From Herbiconiux sp. (GTDB taxonomy: Bacteria > Actinomycetota > Actinomycetes > Actinomycetales > Microbacteriaceae): a stretch of DNA of 64,000 nucleotides. Each line of letters begins with the position of its first letter. Positions within the stretch are counted from its first letter, which is position 1. The translations under genes and the position numbers were made by a program. Below, piece by piece: positions 24,460 to 31,885 of the stretch. Where the stretch lies: the NCBI RefSeq assembly GCF_004297105.1, contig NZ_SCVE01000010.1, positions 48,562 to 112,561 of the forward strand. Reading direction: 5' to 3'. The notes below the pieces were generated by a model that did not search any database, was not told the origin of the DNA, and was given only the letters and a program-made list of their open reading frames with translations.

Positions 24460-25731
24460 TCATGACGCGGCTCCCGCCTGGGTGTCCTGGTAGAGGTCGT
24501 AGGCCGCGCCGGCTCCGCCGCCTGCGGCCACGGAGGCGCCGTGGCGCCGGAGAACCTGTTCGAGGGAGGCGAGGGTGGTGAGCACCGCGTCTCTACGGGC
24601 GTTGTAGCCCATGGTGCCGATGCGCCAGACCTTGCCGTGCAGCGGCCCGAACGACGTGCCGATCTCGATGCCGAAGTCGTTCAGCAGCTCGCCGCGCACG
24701 GCGTCGCCGTTCACCGCATCCGGGATCACGACGGCGACGACATTGTTCATCTTCGCCGCCGGGTCGCCGAACACCTCGAGGCCGAGGCCCTGCACGCCCG
24801 CCAGCATCGCGGCGCCGTGCAGCCGGTGGCGCTCGACGGCCGCGGCCATCCCCTCCTCCACGAGCAGCCGGGCGCACTCGCGCGCGCCGTAGAGCATGCT
24901 CGTGGCCTCGGTGTGGTGGTTGAGACGCTTCTCGCCCCAGTAGTCGAAGATCATGGCGAGATCGAAGTAGTTCGAGCGGATGCGGGACTCGTGGATCTCG
25001 GCGTCACTGCCCGCGATCCCGGCCTCGATGCTCTTTCGGCTGTTGATCACCTCGACGGCGCGCGGCGAGAAGGTGGCGGGAGCGGATCCGGATGGCCCGG
25101 CCAGGCATTTCTGCAGGCCGGCGGTGACGGCGTCGAGGCCGAGCGCATCCGTGTCGAAGGCGTTGCCGGCGAGCGAGGCGGTGACGTCGGTGTAGAACAG
25201 CACGCCGTGCTTCTCGCAGATCTCGCCGAGGCCCTCGAGCGGCTGGGCGACGGTGGTGCTGGTGTCGCCGTGCACGACGGCGAGCAGTTTCGGCTTGGTC
25301 TCGCGGATGGCGGCCTCGATCTCGGCGGCGGTGAACACGGTGCCCCACTCGCGCTCGATCACGTGCACCTCGGCCCCGGCGCGCTCGGCGATCTCACGCA
25401 GCAGATGCCCGAACCGGCCGAAGATCGGCACCAGAACCCGGTCGCCGGGTGCCACGAGCGACACGAGGGCCGCCTCGATACCGGCACGACTCGTGCCGTC
25501 GATGAGCAGCGTCTGCTCGTTCTGCGTCTGGAACACCTGGCGGTAGAGCGCCATCGTCTCGTTCATGTACTCGGTCATCGCGGGGTCGTACTGACCCACG
25601 AGCTGTGCCGACATGGCCCGGAGCACACGCGGGTCGGCGTTGATCGGCCCGGGGCCCATGAGCAGCCGCGGCGGCGGATTGATCGGCTGAACGGTGATAG
25701 CGGCCTCCTCGAAATCTTCGTTTCTCACCAC
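24460..25731 (-). CDS. pucG: PucG-type (S)-ureidoglycine-glyoxylate aminotransferase
   Basis: A class-V PLP aminotransferase of up to 423 aa. It follows Bacillus PucG closely in pattern: LLMGPGPINADPRVLRAMS, the DGTSRAGIEA cofactor segment, VHGDTSTT, the PLP lysine in LQKCLAGPSGS near residue 207, RLNHHTEATSMLYG and WRIGTMGYNARRD. It transfers the amino group of ureidoglycine to glyoxylate, giving glycine. The longest frame begins at GTG 25731 without a ribosome site. GAGGAGG (25710-25704) points instead to an in-frame ATC at 25698. First gene of a unit with the M20 hydrolase and the RpiR regulator. Confidence 0.9.
   Translation of the reverse strand: MVRNEDFEEAAITVQPINPPPRLLMGPGPINADPRVLRAMSAQLVGQYDPAMTEYMNETMALYRQVFQTQNEQTLLIDGTSRAGIEAALVSLVAPGDRVLVPIFGRFGHLLREIAERAGAEVHVIEREWGTVFTAAEIEAAIRETKPKLLAVVHGDTSTTVAQPLEGLGEICEKHGVLFYTDVTASLAGNAFDTDALGLDAVTAGLQKCLAGPSGSAPATFSPRAVEVINSRKSIEAGIAGSDAEIHESRIRSNYFDLAMIFDYWGEKRLNHHTEATSMLYGARECARLLVEEGMAAAVERHRLHGAAMLAGVQGLGLEVFGDPAAKMNNVVAVVIPDAVNGDAVRGELLNDFGIEIGTSFGPLHGKVWRIGTMGYNARRDAVLTTLASLEQVLRRHGASVAAGGGAGAAYDLYQDTQAGAAS
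25696..25711 (-). promoter_or_regulatory. Strong ribosome site followed by in-frame ATC in pucG
   Basis: CGAGGAGG (25711-25704), five nt CCGCT, then ATC (25698-25696). Starting there would leave 11 residues before LLMGPGP, similar to Bacillus PucG. No ATG, GTG or TTG occurs at usable spacing. Confidence 0.4.
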
Positions 25732-25740
25732 CGACTCTAC

Positions 25741-25754
25741 GAAACGAACGTTTC
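25741..25754. promoter_or_regulatory. GAAACG-AA-CGTTTC palindrome, candidate operator upstream of pucG
   Basis: Perfect 6-bp inverted repeat with a 2-bp spacer, 10 bp upstream of the longest pucG frame. A further GTTTCA half-site follows at 25761. The intergenic region to the divergent gene at 25843 is 111 bp. Similar TGAAAC/GTTTCA sites are used by IclR- and RpiR-like regulators; assignment to the RpiR protein at 22138 is inference. Confidence 0.4.
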
Positions 25755-25842
25755 AACCATGTTTCACGCTCCTGGTTGAGCGGAAGATCCGACTGAGTTA
25801 TCCTCATCTCGGTGGTGGGCCGATCCGATCAGAAAGTCCGTC

Positions 25843-27513
25843 ATGAAACACACCTCCTTCCCCGCGCCGAGCTCGGCACGGGCGCGAATCGGTCTCCTCG
25901 CCGCGGCACTCGCGCTCGCGTCCGCCTTCGTCGTCGGGCTGGCTCCCGCGCCATCGGCATCGGCGCTCACGATCGACTGCAGCTATACCCCCGGGCTCAA
26001 GTCGTACCTCGACGACGGCAAGATCCCGGGGCTGCGATGCAACGGCGGTACTGCGGCGACCGGAAGCGGAACCAGCACCGGCACAGGCAGCGGAACCACC
26101 ACCGGGGGCACTTCCGGCGGTGCCGGTACTCCCTGTACCCCCTCGACGAACACACTTCCGCCCGCGTTCTTCGCCAATGTCGCACTCAATGATGTGTCGA
26201 CCTGGAGCAGCGACCAGCACGCCGGCGGATGGAGCGTCGGCGTGCGCCGAAACTACATCGACTCCAAGCTTCACAGCGAGCTGTCGATCTATCGCATCCC
26301 GAACGGCACGCAGATCAACTACAAGCTGGTCTATCGGCTGTGGGACGGTGATACCTACAGCGTCGCCACGTACTCCTCCACACAGCCCTGCGGCAGTGCG
26401 TTCTCCTTCACCTCGACGACGGGCGGTGGCCCCGTGGCGCCGCAGCTCCTCGTCGGCCCCGGCCTTCCCATGACACCGGCAGCCGGGCAGCTGGAGACGC
26501 ACGCGTCGCTCTCCGCTGTTCCGGGCGCACTCGAGTCGTACCTGCTGAGACTCGACGTGACGAACCCGACATCCAGCACCACCACCACGCCCGCGTTCGT
26601 CTCACTCGACTTCGGAGGGCCGATCGCCCTCACATCGATAGCCTCATTCCCGAGCGGTACCGAGTGCGACATCTTCGGCAGCGCGACGGAAGAGTGCACT
26701 GTTCCCGATGTTGCGCCGGGCCAGACCAAGACACTGATCTTCGCTGTGCACGCCAGCAGTGCGCTGACGTCGGCCAGCCATCTCTCCGTGCTCGTCTCGA
26801 ACCTCGGTTACGACCGGATGACGTTCCGAGACTTCGCGGGCAATGAACGCACCACTACCACGCGAGTCCCCGTGACGAACTTCTATACGATCGCCGCTCC
26901 CGCACCGTACCTCGCTCCCCCGGCGTGCACCCTTGCGGGGTCGGCCGGGTCGACGCCACATCCTGCTGCCGTTCCCTCCACGCAGACGCAGAGCGTATTG
27001 ACGGGCGCCACAACCGTCCTCGACACGTTCTGCACCACTGCGGCAGGCAAGCCCATGCGCGCGAGTGCGCTCCACGGCACAGCGACGATCGACACCCATG
27101 GTGCGATCTCTTACTCACCTCTGGCCGGATACCTCGGCACCGACACCATCTCGGTGGTGACGTCAGATCCGAGCTGGGACTCTGAGAGCGTACCCACCAC
27201 GTTCGGGATAACCGTCGAGCCTGCAGCGGTCGCTTCCGATGACTCGTTCTCGGTCGGTCTCGACGGATCACTCACCGCAGACGTGGGCCTTCTCGCCAAT
27301 GACTCTGTTCCCACAGTCGGCCCCTGGCTGATTCAGCAGGGCGCGACTCCGCCGGCGCACGGAACCCTGACGCTCGATACGGTGACCGGCACGTTCACCT
27401 ACACGCCTGCCGCCGGCTACGTGGGAGCGGATTCCTTCCTGTACCGGCTCTCCGGACCTCTCGGAACGTTCTCGAATGTCGCGACGGTCACAGTGAGGGT
27501 CGGCGCCTCGTAG
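25843..27513 (+). CDS. Secreted multidomain protein with C-terminal cadherin/Ig-like repeats
   Basis: A 556-aa exported protein. It has a signal peptide (residues about 1-41, basic SSARAR then hydrophobic, cleavage near SASA-LT), then a small two-Cys segment. A low-complexity Gly/Thr/Ser linker follows at about 66-95, then a beta-rich middle domain. Two bacterial cadherin-like modules end the protein (LAGYLGTDTISVVTSD near 425; DDSFSV...LLANDS...YVGADSFLYRL at about 470-550). No wall-sorting signal or C-terminal membrane span is seen. Third-codon positions are visibly less GC-biased than in neighbours, which may reflect recent acquisition or weak selection. Probably an extracellular or surface protein; function unknown. 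Confidence 0.75.
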   Translation: MKHTSFPAPSSARARIGLLAAALALASAFVVGLAPAPSASALTIDCSYTPGLKSYLDDGKIPGLRCNGGTAATGSGTSTGTGSGTTTGGTSGGAGTPCTPSTNTLPPAFFANVALNDVSTWSSDQHAGGWSVGVRRNYIDSKLHSELSIYRIPNGTQINYKLVYRLWDGDTYSVATYSSTQPCGSAFSFTSTTGGGPVAPQLLVGPGLPMTPAAGQLETHASLSAVPGALESYLLRLDVTNPTSSTTTTPAFVSLDFGGPIALTSIASFPSGTECDIFGSATEECTVPDVAPGQTKTLIFAVHASSALTSASHLSVLVSNLGYDRMTFRDFAGNERTTTTRVPVTNFYTIAAPAPYLAPPACTLAGSAGSTPHPAAVPSTQTQSVLTGATTVLDTFCTTAAGKPMRASALHGTATIDTHGAISYSPLAGYLGTDTISVVTSDPSWDSESVPTTFGITVEPAAVASDDSFSVGLDGSLTADVGLLANDSVPTVGPWLIQQGATPPAHGTLTLDTVTGTFTYTPAAGYVGADSFLYRLSGPLGTFSNVATVTVRVGAS

Positions 27514-27555
27514 ATGCCTCGCCGGCTCTCGGGCCGACACGGGACAGCGCGAGAG

Positions 27556-27598
27556 GTTCATCGTGTCGACGGGCCGACTCCCCGTCGACACGATGAAC
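27556..27598. terminator. 18-bp perfect inverted repeat at convergent junction
   Basis: GTTCATCGTGTCGACGGG (27556-27573) is repeated inverted at 27581-27598 around a 7-nt loop, between genes ending at 27513 and 27623. Strong bidirectional terminator candidate without T-run. Confidence 0.65.
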
Positions 27599-27622
27599 GG
27601 CGCCTGGAATCACCCGCTCGGG

Positions 27623-29347
27623 TCAGGAGCGGAGGGCCTCCGCGACCGCGGCCGCCACGTCGATGAGGTCGAGGTCGGTGCCGCGCGGGCCCACGAAGCA
27701 CAGGCCGACGGGAGCCGTGCCCCCGGGCGCCGGTACCGTCATGAGGGGGGCCGAGATCGCGGGGTAGCCGCCCGTGCCCGCCACGGCGGTCATCCGCAGG
27801 GTCGACGAGCGAGCCACCGCGATGTCCTCGCCCGAGGCGGTGAGCGCGGGAGCGGCCGACGACGCGGAGGGCAGCAGCAGGATGCGGCCCGCGAGCACCT
27901 CGTCGAACCGGGCCCGGGCTGCCGCCAGCACGTCTCTCGCTGCGGACTCCTGTTGCGCGGTGACCTCTGACGCGATGTCGAATCGTTCCGCGACATCCAT
28001 GGCGAGAACGCCCGGGTGCGCTTCGATCCACGCGCCGTCCTGCCTCCAGGCCTCCGCGCCCTGAACCGTGCGGAAGGCCGCGAACACCTCGTCGAGAGAA
28101 CCGAGTTCCACCTGCTCCACCTCGGCGAACACCGGATCCGCGACCAACGCCGCGAACGCCGCTCGCACGTCAGGAGCGCACGACGCCGTCAGATCGGCAG
28201 ACACCACGAACCGCGCCGCCAGCGACGCCGCCGCCGACCCGCCCGGACTCGGCATGGGCTCGAACCCTGCACCGGGCGCACGGTCGAGTGACGCGGCAGT
28301 CGCAGCGCGCAGCGCCGGCGCCGACCGTGTCAGCCACCCCACCGTGTCGAACGACGGCGCGAGCGGCCACAGCCCCGATGCACTCACCGCCCCGTGCGTC
28401 GTGCGGATCCCCCACAGCCCCTGGTACGACGCCGGCACCCGGATCGACCCGGCCGTGTCGGTGGCCAACCCGATCGTGGCCTGCCCGAGGGCGACAGCGG
28501 AGGCCGGCCCGCTCGACGAACCACCGGGAATCGCACCCGGCACCGCCGCATTCGGAGGGGTGCCGTAGTGCACGTTCCTCCCCGCGATGCTGTAGGCGAA
28601 CTCGTCGGTCTGGGCGATGCCCTGCACCGCTGCCCCGGCGGCTCGCAGCGCGGCGACGGCCGGCGCATCCACCGTGGCCACCGGCGCCTCCGCCAGGAAC
28701 TCCGGGATGCCGGCCCCCACCGCGAAACCGGCCACGTCGTAGAGGTCCTTCACCGCCACCGTCATGCCCGTCAGCGGTTGGGGCACCGTGACCGGGAGGC
28801 CATCCGGATCGAGGACGCCCTCGGCCACCACCGCCGGCAGCGCCGGCACCAACGGATTCCCGACCACCCGCCAGATGGTGCCGTTGAGGGCCGGCGCCGC
28901 GCCGTGCACGTGCGCCGCCGTGATCACCCAGTCGCCCGCCGTCGACTCCCCGAGAGCCGACCCGGATGCCGCACGCGACATCCGCTGCCACAGCTGCGTC
29001 TGCAGCCCCGAGCCGCCCTTCACGGGCACACTTACCGACACGAGCAGCACCGCGGTCGGCGAGACGACCCGCACGTGCAGTTCGGTGATCGTGCGCCGCG
29101 GCAGTCCGCCGCGCAGCCCCCGGAACGCACTGATTCGGTCGTGCCCCACGAGCAGCGCGCTCGGGTCGCCCCGCAGTGTGGTGGGTCCGGGTGCGAAGTA
29201 GCGGTCGAGCGCCTCGAGGTCGTTCGTCATGAGCGCCGACTCGTAGCCGGAGAAGGCGGCGAGCAGCTCATCGAGAGACGACGGATCGAGCGACCCGTCG
29301 ATCGAAATCACGTCGAGGGGCGCATCCGCTCGTCCATGCCTAGCCAC
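27623..29347 (-). CDS. Amidase fused to N-terminal AtzH-like (DUF3225) domain
   Basis: About 574 aa. Residues roughly 10-150 match the AtzH-like nuclear-transport-factor-2 fold (LLAAFSGYESALMTNDLEALDRYFAPG, DRISAFRGLRGGLPRR, WVITAAHVHG). A complete amidase-signature domain follows: catalytic Lys in MTVAVKDLYDV, GGSSSGPASAVA with the cis-Ser, and the nucleophile region ATDTAGSIRVPAS. AtzH and its partner amidases act on small carboxy-ureas in cyanuric acid breakdown. The GTG at 29347 overlaps the upstream gene's stop; a GTG at 29383 is an alternative. Coupled to the acetamidase-like gene, it probably hydrolyses a small amide or ureide. Confidence 0.82.
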   Translation of the reverse strand: MARHGRADAPLDVISIDGSLDPSSLDELLAAFSGYESALMTNDLEALDRYFAPGPTTLRGDPSALLVGHDRISAFRGLRGGLPRRTITELHVRVVSPTAVLLVSVSVPVKGGSGLQTQLWQRMSRAASGSALGESTAGDWVITAAHVHGAAPALNGTIWRVVGNPLVPALPAVVAEGVLDPDGLPVTVPQPLTGMTVAVKDLYDVAGFAVGAGIPEFLAEAPVATVDAPAVAALRAAGAAVQGIAQTDEFAYSIAGRNVHYGTPPNAAVPGAIPGGSSSGPASAVALGQATIGLATDTAGSIRVPASYQGLWGIRTTHGAVSASGLWPLAPSFDTVGWLTRSAPALRAATAASLDRAPGAGFEPMPSPGGSAAASLAARFVVSADLTASCAPDVRAAFAALVADPVFAEVEQVELGSLDEVFAAFRTVQGAEAWRQDGAWIEAHPGVLAMDVAERFDIASEVTAQQESAARDVLAAARARFDEVLAGRILLLPSASSAAPALTASGEDIAVARSSTLRMTAVAGTGGYPAISAPLMTVPAPGGTAPVGLCFVGPRGTDLDLIDVAAAVAEALRS

Positions 29348-30464
29348 GCCGGCCCCCGATCGACGAACCACCCCGGGCGACACCCGCGAAATCCGCCAAC
29401 CGTACCCGCGCGTGGACGCCCTTCACGATGTCGACCACCTGCGAGATGTCGAAGTCGGTGGCGGCACTGAGGTAGGCGTAGGCAAGGGCGCGGTCCATGC
29501 CGTACCGCGCCTCGAGCAGCCCCAGAGCAGCGCGCACGCAGTTCTGCACGGCCACATCCAGGTCTTCGTCCATGCCGGTCGGCACGAGGAACTCGCTCGT
29601 CTCGGCCAGCGGGCCGGTGACCTCGCCGAACTCGGCGAGCGCATCCGCCTGCGAGAGCAGGTCGAAGCGGATGGTGACGCGCAGCGACGCCTCCATCGCT
29701 GTGAGGGCGACCTCCCCGTCGCCCTGCGCGAAGTGCGGGTCACCGACGTAGGCGAGCGCGCCCGGAACCTGCACCGGCAGATACAGCGACGACCCCACCG
29801 TCAGCAGGTTGATGTCGATGTTGCCGCCGTGCGCTCCGGGAGGCACGGAGTGCGGGCGTGACGACCCGGCGACGGCGACACCCATGATGCCGAGGAACGG
29901 GTCGAGCGGGAAACGCACCGAGCGTTCGCCCCCGGGCACGAGCGGGAGCGTGCCGACGCGAGAGCCGTCCAGGGCGTCCTGCAGCTCGGCGAAGATGCTG
30001 ACGTTGTGCTCGACCAGCGGCATCTCCCCCACGAGTGCACCCTTGCCGTGCCGGTTCGAGATCACCCCGTAGGGCACCCGTGGGCTGGTCTCGAGCACCG
30101 TCATCTTGAGAAGGTCGCCCGGCCGTGCCCCGCGCACCGCGATCGGCCCGGTGATCACGTGCGGCCCATCGGATGCGCGGCGATCGTAGTCGGAGGCAGC
30201 GAGCGCCACCGCGTCGTCGAGCACGAAGTCGCGGGTCACCCCGTGTGCGGCGAAGAAGGCGGCGGGGTCGCGGCCCTGGTCCTCGAGGATGCCCTCGTGG
30301 CTGATCGTGTCGATCGTGACGTCGGTGCCCGGGTCGATCTCGAGCACGGCCCGGTCGGCCGCGCAGGGCAGCCGACCCCACATCACCGTGTCGCGGCTGG
30401 CCGCCAGGTACTCGGTGGCGCGGATCTCCCCCGCGCCGGGTTGTAGTGCCGCCAACATCGACAT
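29340..30464 (-). CDS. Acetamidase/formamidase family protein
   Basis: A 374-aa FmdA/AmdA-type amidase. Family signatures: an N-terminal hydrophilic strand with WGRLPCAADRAVLEIDPG, an ISHEG segment, GPIAVRGARPGDLLKMTVLE, GVAVAGS..PPGAHGGNIDINLLTVGSSLYLPVQVPGALAYVGDPHFAQGDGEV in outline, and C-terminal SAATDFDISQVVDIVKGVHARV. It releases ammonia from formamide, acetamide or related small amides. The ATG at 30464 has ACGAGGACGG upstream. The amidase-AtzH gene follows with a short overlap, so both may act on one substrate, perhaps a late product of purine or ureide breakdown. Confidence 0.9.
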   Translation of the reverse strand: MSMLAALQPGAGEIRATEYLAASRDTVMWGRLPCAADRAVLEIDPGTDVTIDTISHEGILEDQGRDPAAFFAAHGVTRDFVLDDAVALAASDYDRRASDGPHVITGPIAVRGARPGDLLKMTVLETSPRVPYGVISNRHGKGALVGEMPLVEHNVSIFAELQDALDGSRVGTLPLVPGGERSVRFPLDPFLGIMGVAVAGSSRPHSVPPGAHGGNIDINLLTVGSSLYLPVQVPGALAYVGDPHFAQGDGEVALTAMEASLRVTIRFDLLSQADALAEFGEVTGPLAETSEFLVPTGMDEDLDVAVQNCVRAALGLLEARYGMDRALAYAYLSAATDFDISQVVDIVKGVHARVRLADFAGVARGGSSIGGRRG

Positions 30465-30615
30465 CAGGTTCCGTCCTCGTGGTTCGTTCCCTGAGGGTAT
30501 CGCCCGTTTGCACGGCTCCGGATGCACCGGCTACCGTTCAGGGGCATTGTTAGCACGGCCGAAACGGCTCTTAATACCGTCGAAACGTGCGCCCTCCACT
30601 CTTGGAACAGCCCGG

Positions 30616-31371
30616 ATGAATCATCCGGAACTCCGAGCACCGACCACCGACAGGACCCCCGTGCTGCAGCGACTCCGTTCGAACCGCGACAACCTCCACC
30701 TCGCCCTGATGCTGGCGCTCACCTTCTCCACCGGAGTGGTCGACGCGGTCGGCTATCTCGGGCTCGACAAGGTGTTCGCGGGCAACATGACCGGCAACGT
30801 CGTCATCCTGGGCATGGCCCTCGCGGGGGCCGACGACCTGCCCTGGTTCGGGCCCCTGCTGGCACTGTTCGCGTTCATGTTCGGCGCCGTGATCGGCGGT
30901 CGCGTGCTGCGCCCCGTCAAGGCGGGCTGGACCACGCGCACGACCTGGCTCTTCACCGTCGTCGGCATCGTGCTGGCCGGGCTCGCCATCGCCCTGTTCA
31001 TCCTGGGCGGCAAGCCGCCGCAGCCGTGGGAGCTCGTGATCACGTTCTTCCTCGCCTCGGCCATGGGGCTGCAGGCGGCCACCGCGCGGCACATCGCGGT
31101 GAAGGATGTCACCACCGTGGTCGTCACGTCGACCATCACGGGTTTCGCCGCCGACTCCCGCCTGGCGGGCGGCACAGGCCAGCCCTGGTTCCGCCGTGCC
31201 GCGGCGATCGTGCTGATCGCCGCGGGCGCCGGCCTCGGTGCACTGCTGCTCGTGGCGCACATCGGCTGGGGCGTGGCGGTCGCGGCGATCGTCACCCTCA
31301 TCGCCGCGCTGCTCGGCCACATCGCGGCCCACGTGAAGCACGCGGCCCCGGCCGCTCCCGCCGACGCCTGA
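30616..31371 (+). CDS. DUF1275 (YoaK) family membrane protein
   Basis: A 251-aa integral membrane protein with about six helices. Signature parts: LTFSTGVVDAVGYLGLDKVFAGNMTGNVVILGMAL at about 34-68 in outline, a second hydrophobic pair around 80-125, ASAMGLQAATARHIAVKDVTTVVVTSTITGFAADS near 155, and a last helix near 220-240. Function of the family is not established; transport has been suggested. Weak GGAAC-like ribosome site. Upstream (30546-30590) lie GCCGAAACGGC and a second CGAAACG copy, which may be a promoter or operator. Confidence 0.85.
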   Translation: MNHPELRAPTTDRTPVLQRLRSNRDNLHLALMLALTFSTGVVDAVGYLGLDKVFAGNMTGNVVILGMALAGADDLPWFGPLLALFAFMFGAVIGGRVLRPVKAGWTTRTTWLFTVVGIVLAGLAIALFILGGKPPQPWELVITFFLASAMGLQAATARHIAVKDVTTVVVTSTITGFAADSRLAGGTGQPWFRRAAAIVLIAAGAGLGALLLVAHIGWGVAVAAIVTLIAALLGHIAAHVKHAAPAAPADA

Positions 31372-31382
31372 CCGTCATTCAC

Positions 31383-31803
31383 TTGCCACAAGTTGTGGCA
31401 ACCGCCCCCGAGTTGCCACATCTTGTGGCACCCGGATGCCACGCCCACAGCCACGCCCGCATCCACTTGCCACTCGTCGTGGGCTCGCGGGGCGAGTTGC
31501 CACAACATGTGGCAACGGGATGCCGCGCCCGCAGCCACGTGCCACTCGTAGCGGGCTCCCGGCGCGAGTCGCCACAACATGTGGCAACCGGATGCCGCGC
31601 CCACAGCCACGTGCCACTCGTAGCGGGCTCCCGGCGCGAGTCGCCACAACATGTGGCAACCGGATGCCGCGCCCACACCCACTTGCCACTTGTTGCGGGC
31701 TCCCGAGGCGAGTTGCCACAACATTTGGCAACCGGATGCCGCGCCCACACCCACTTGCCACTCGTCGTGGGCTCGCGGAGCGAGTTGCCACAACATGTGG
31801 CAA
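31383..31803. repeat. Second palindrome array, same core, period 72 bp
   Basis: Copies of the core TTGCCACAA-N-(A/T)TGTGGCAA start at 31497, 31569, 31641, 31713 and 31785, each exactly 72 bp after the last. Two more start at 31383 and 31413. Some copies differ by one base (TCGCCACAA..., ATTTGGCAA). Interval sequence differs from that of the 94-bp array at 2522-3010, except for a half-palindrome CCACTTGCCACT. It fills most of the 514-bp gap between convergent genes ending at 31371 and 31886. No gene is seen here. Confidence 0.95.
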
Positions 31804-31885
31804 CTCGACGCGGAACGCCCGCCCCTCCGCGCTCCCCGAGGGGAGGCGGCAGGGCGGGCGTCCGGATGCGGGGCCGCGGCTGCGA

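Noticed and set aside
31497..31803. CRISPR array or integron-type attC cluster
   Set aside because: Intervals are again near-identical, there is no integrase, and the repeated core is a short symmetric palindrome.
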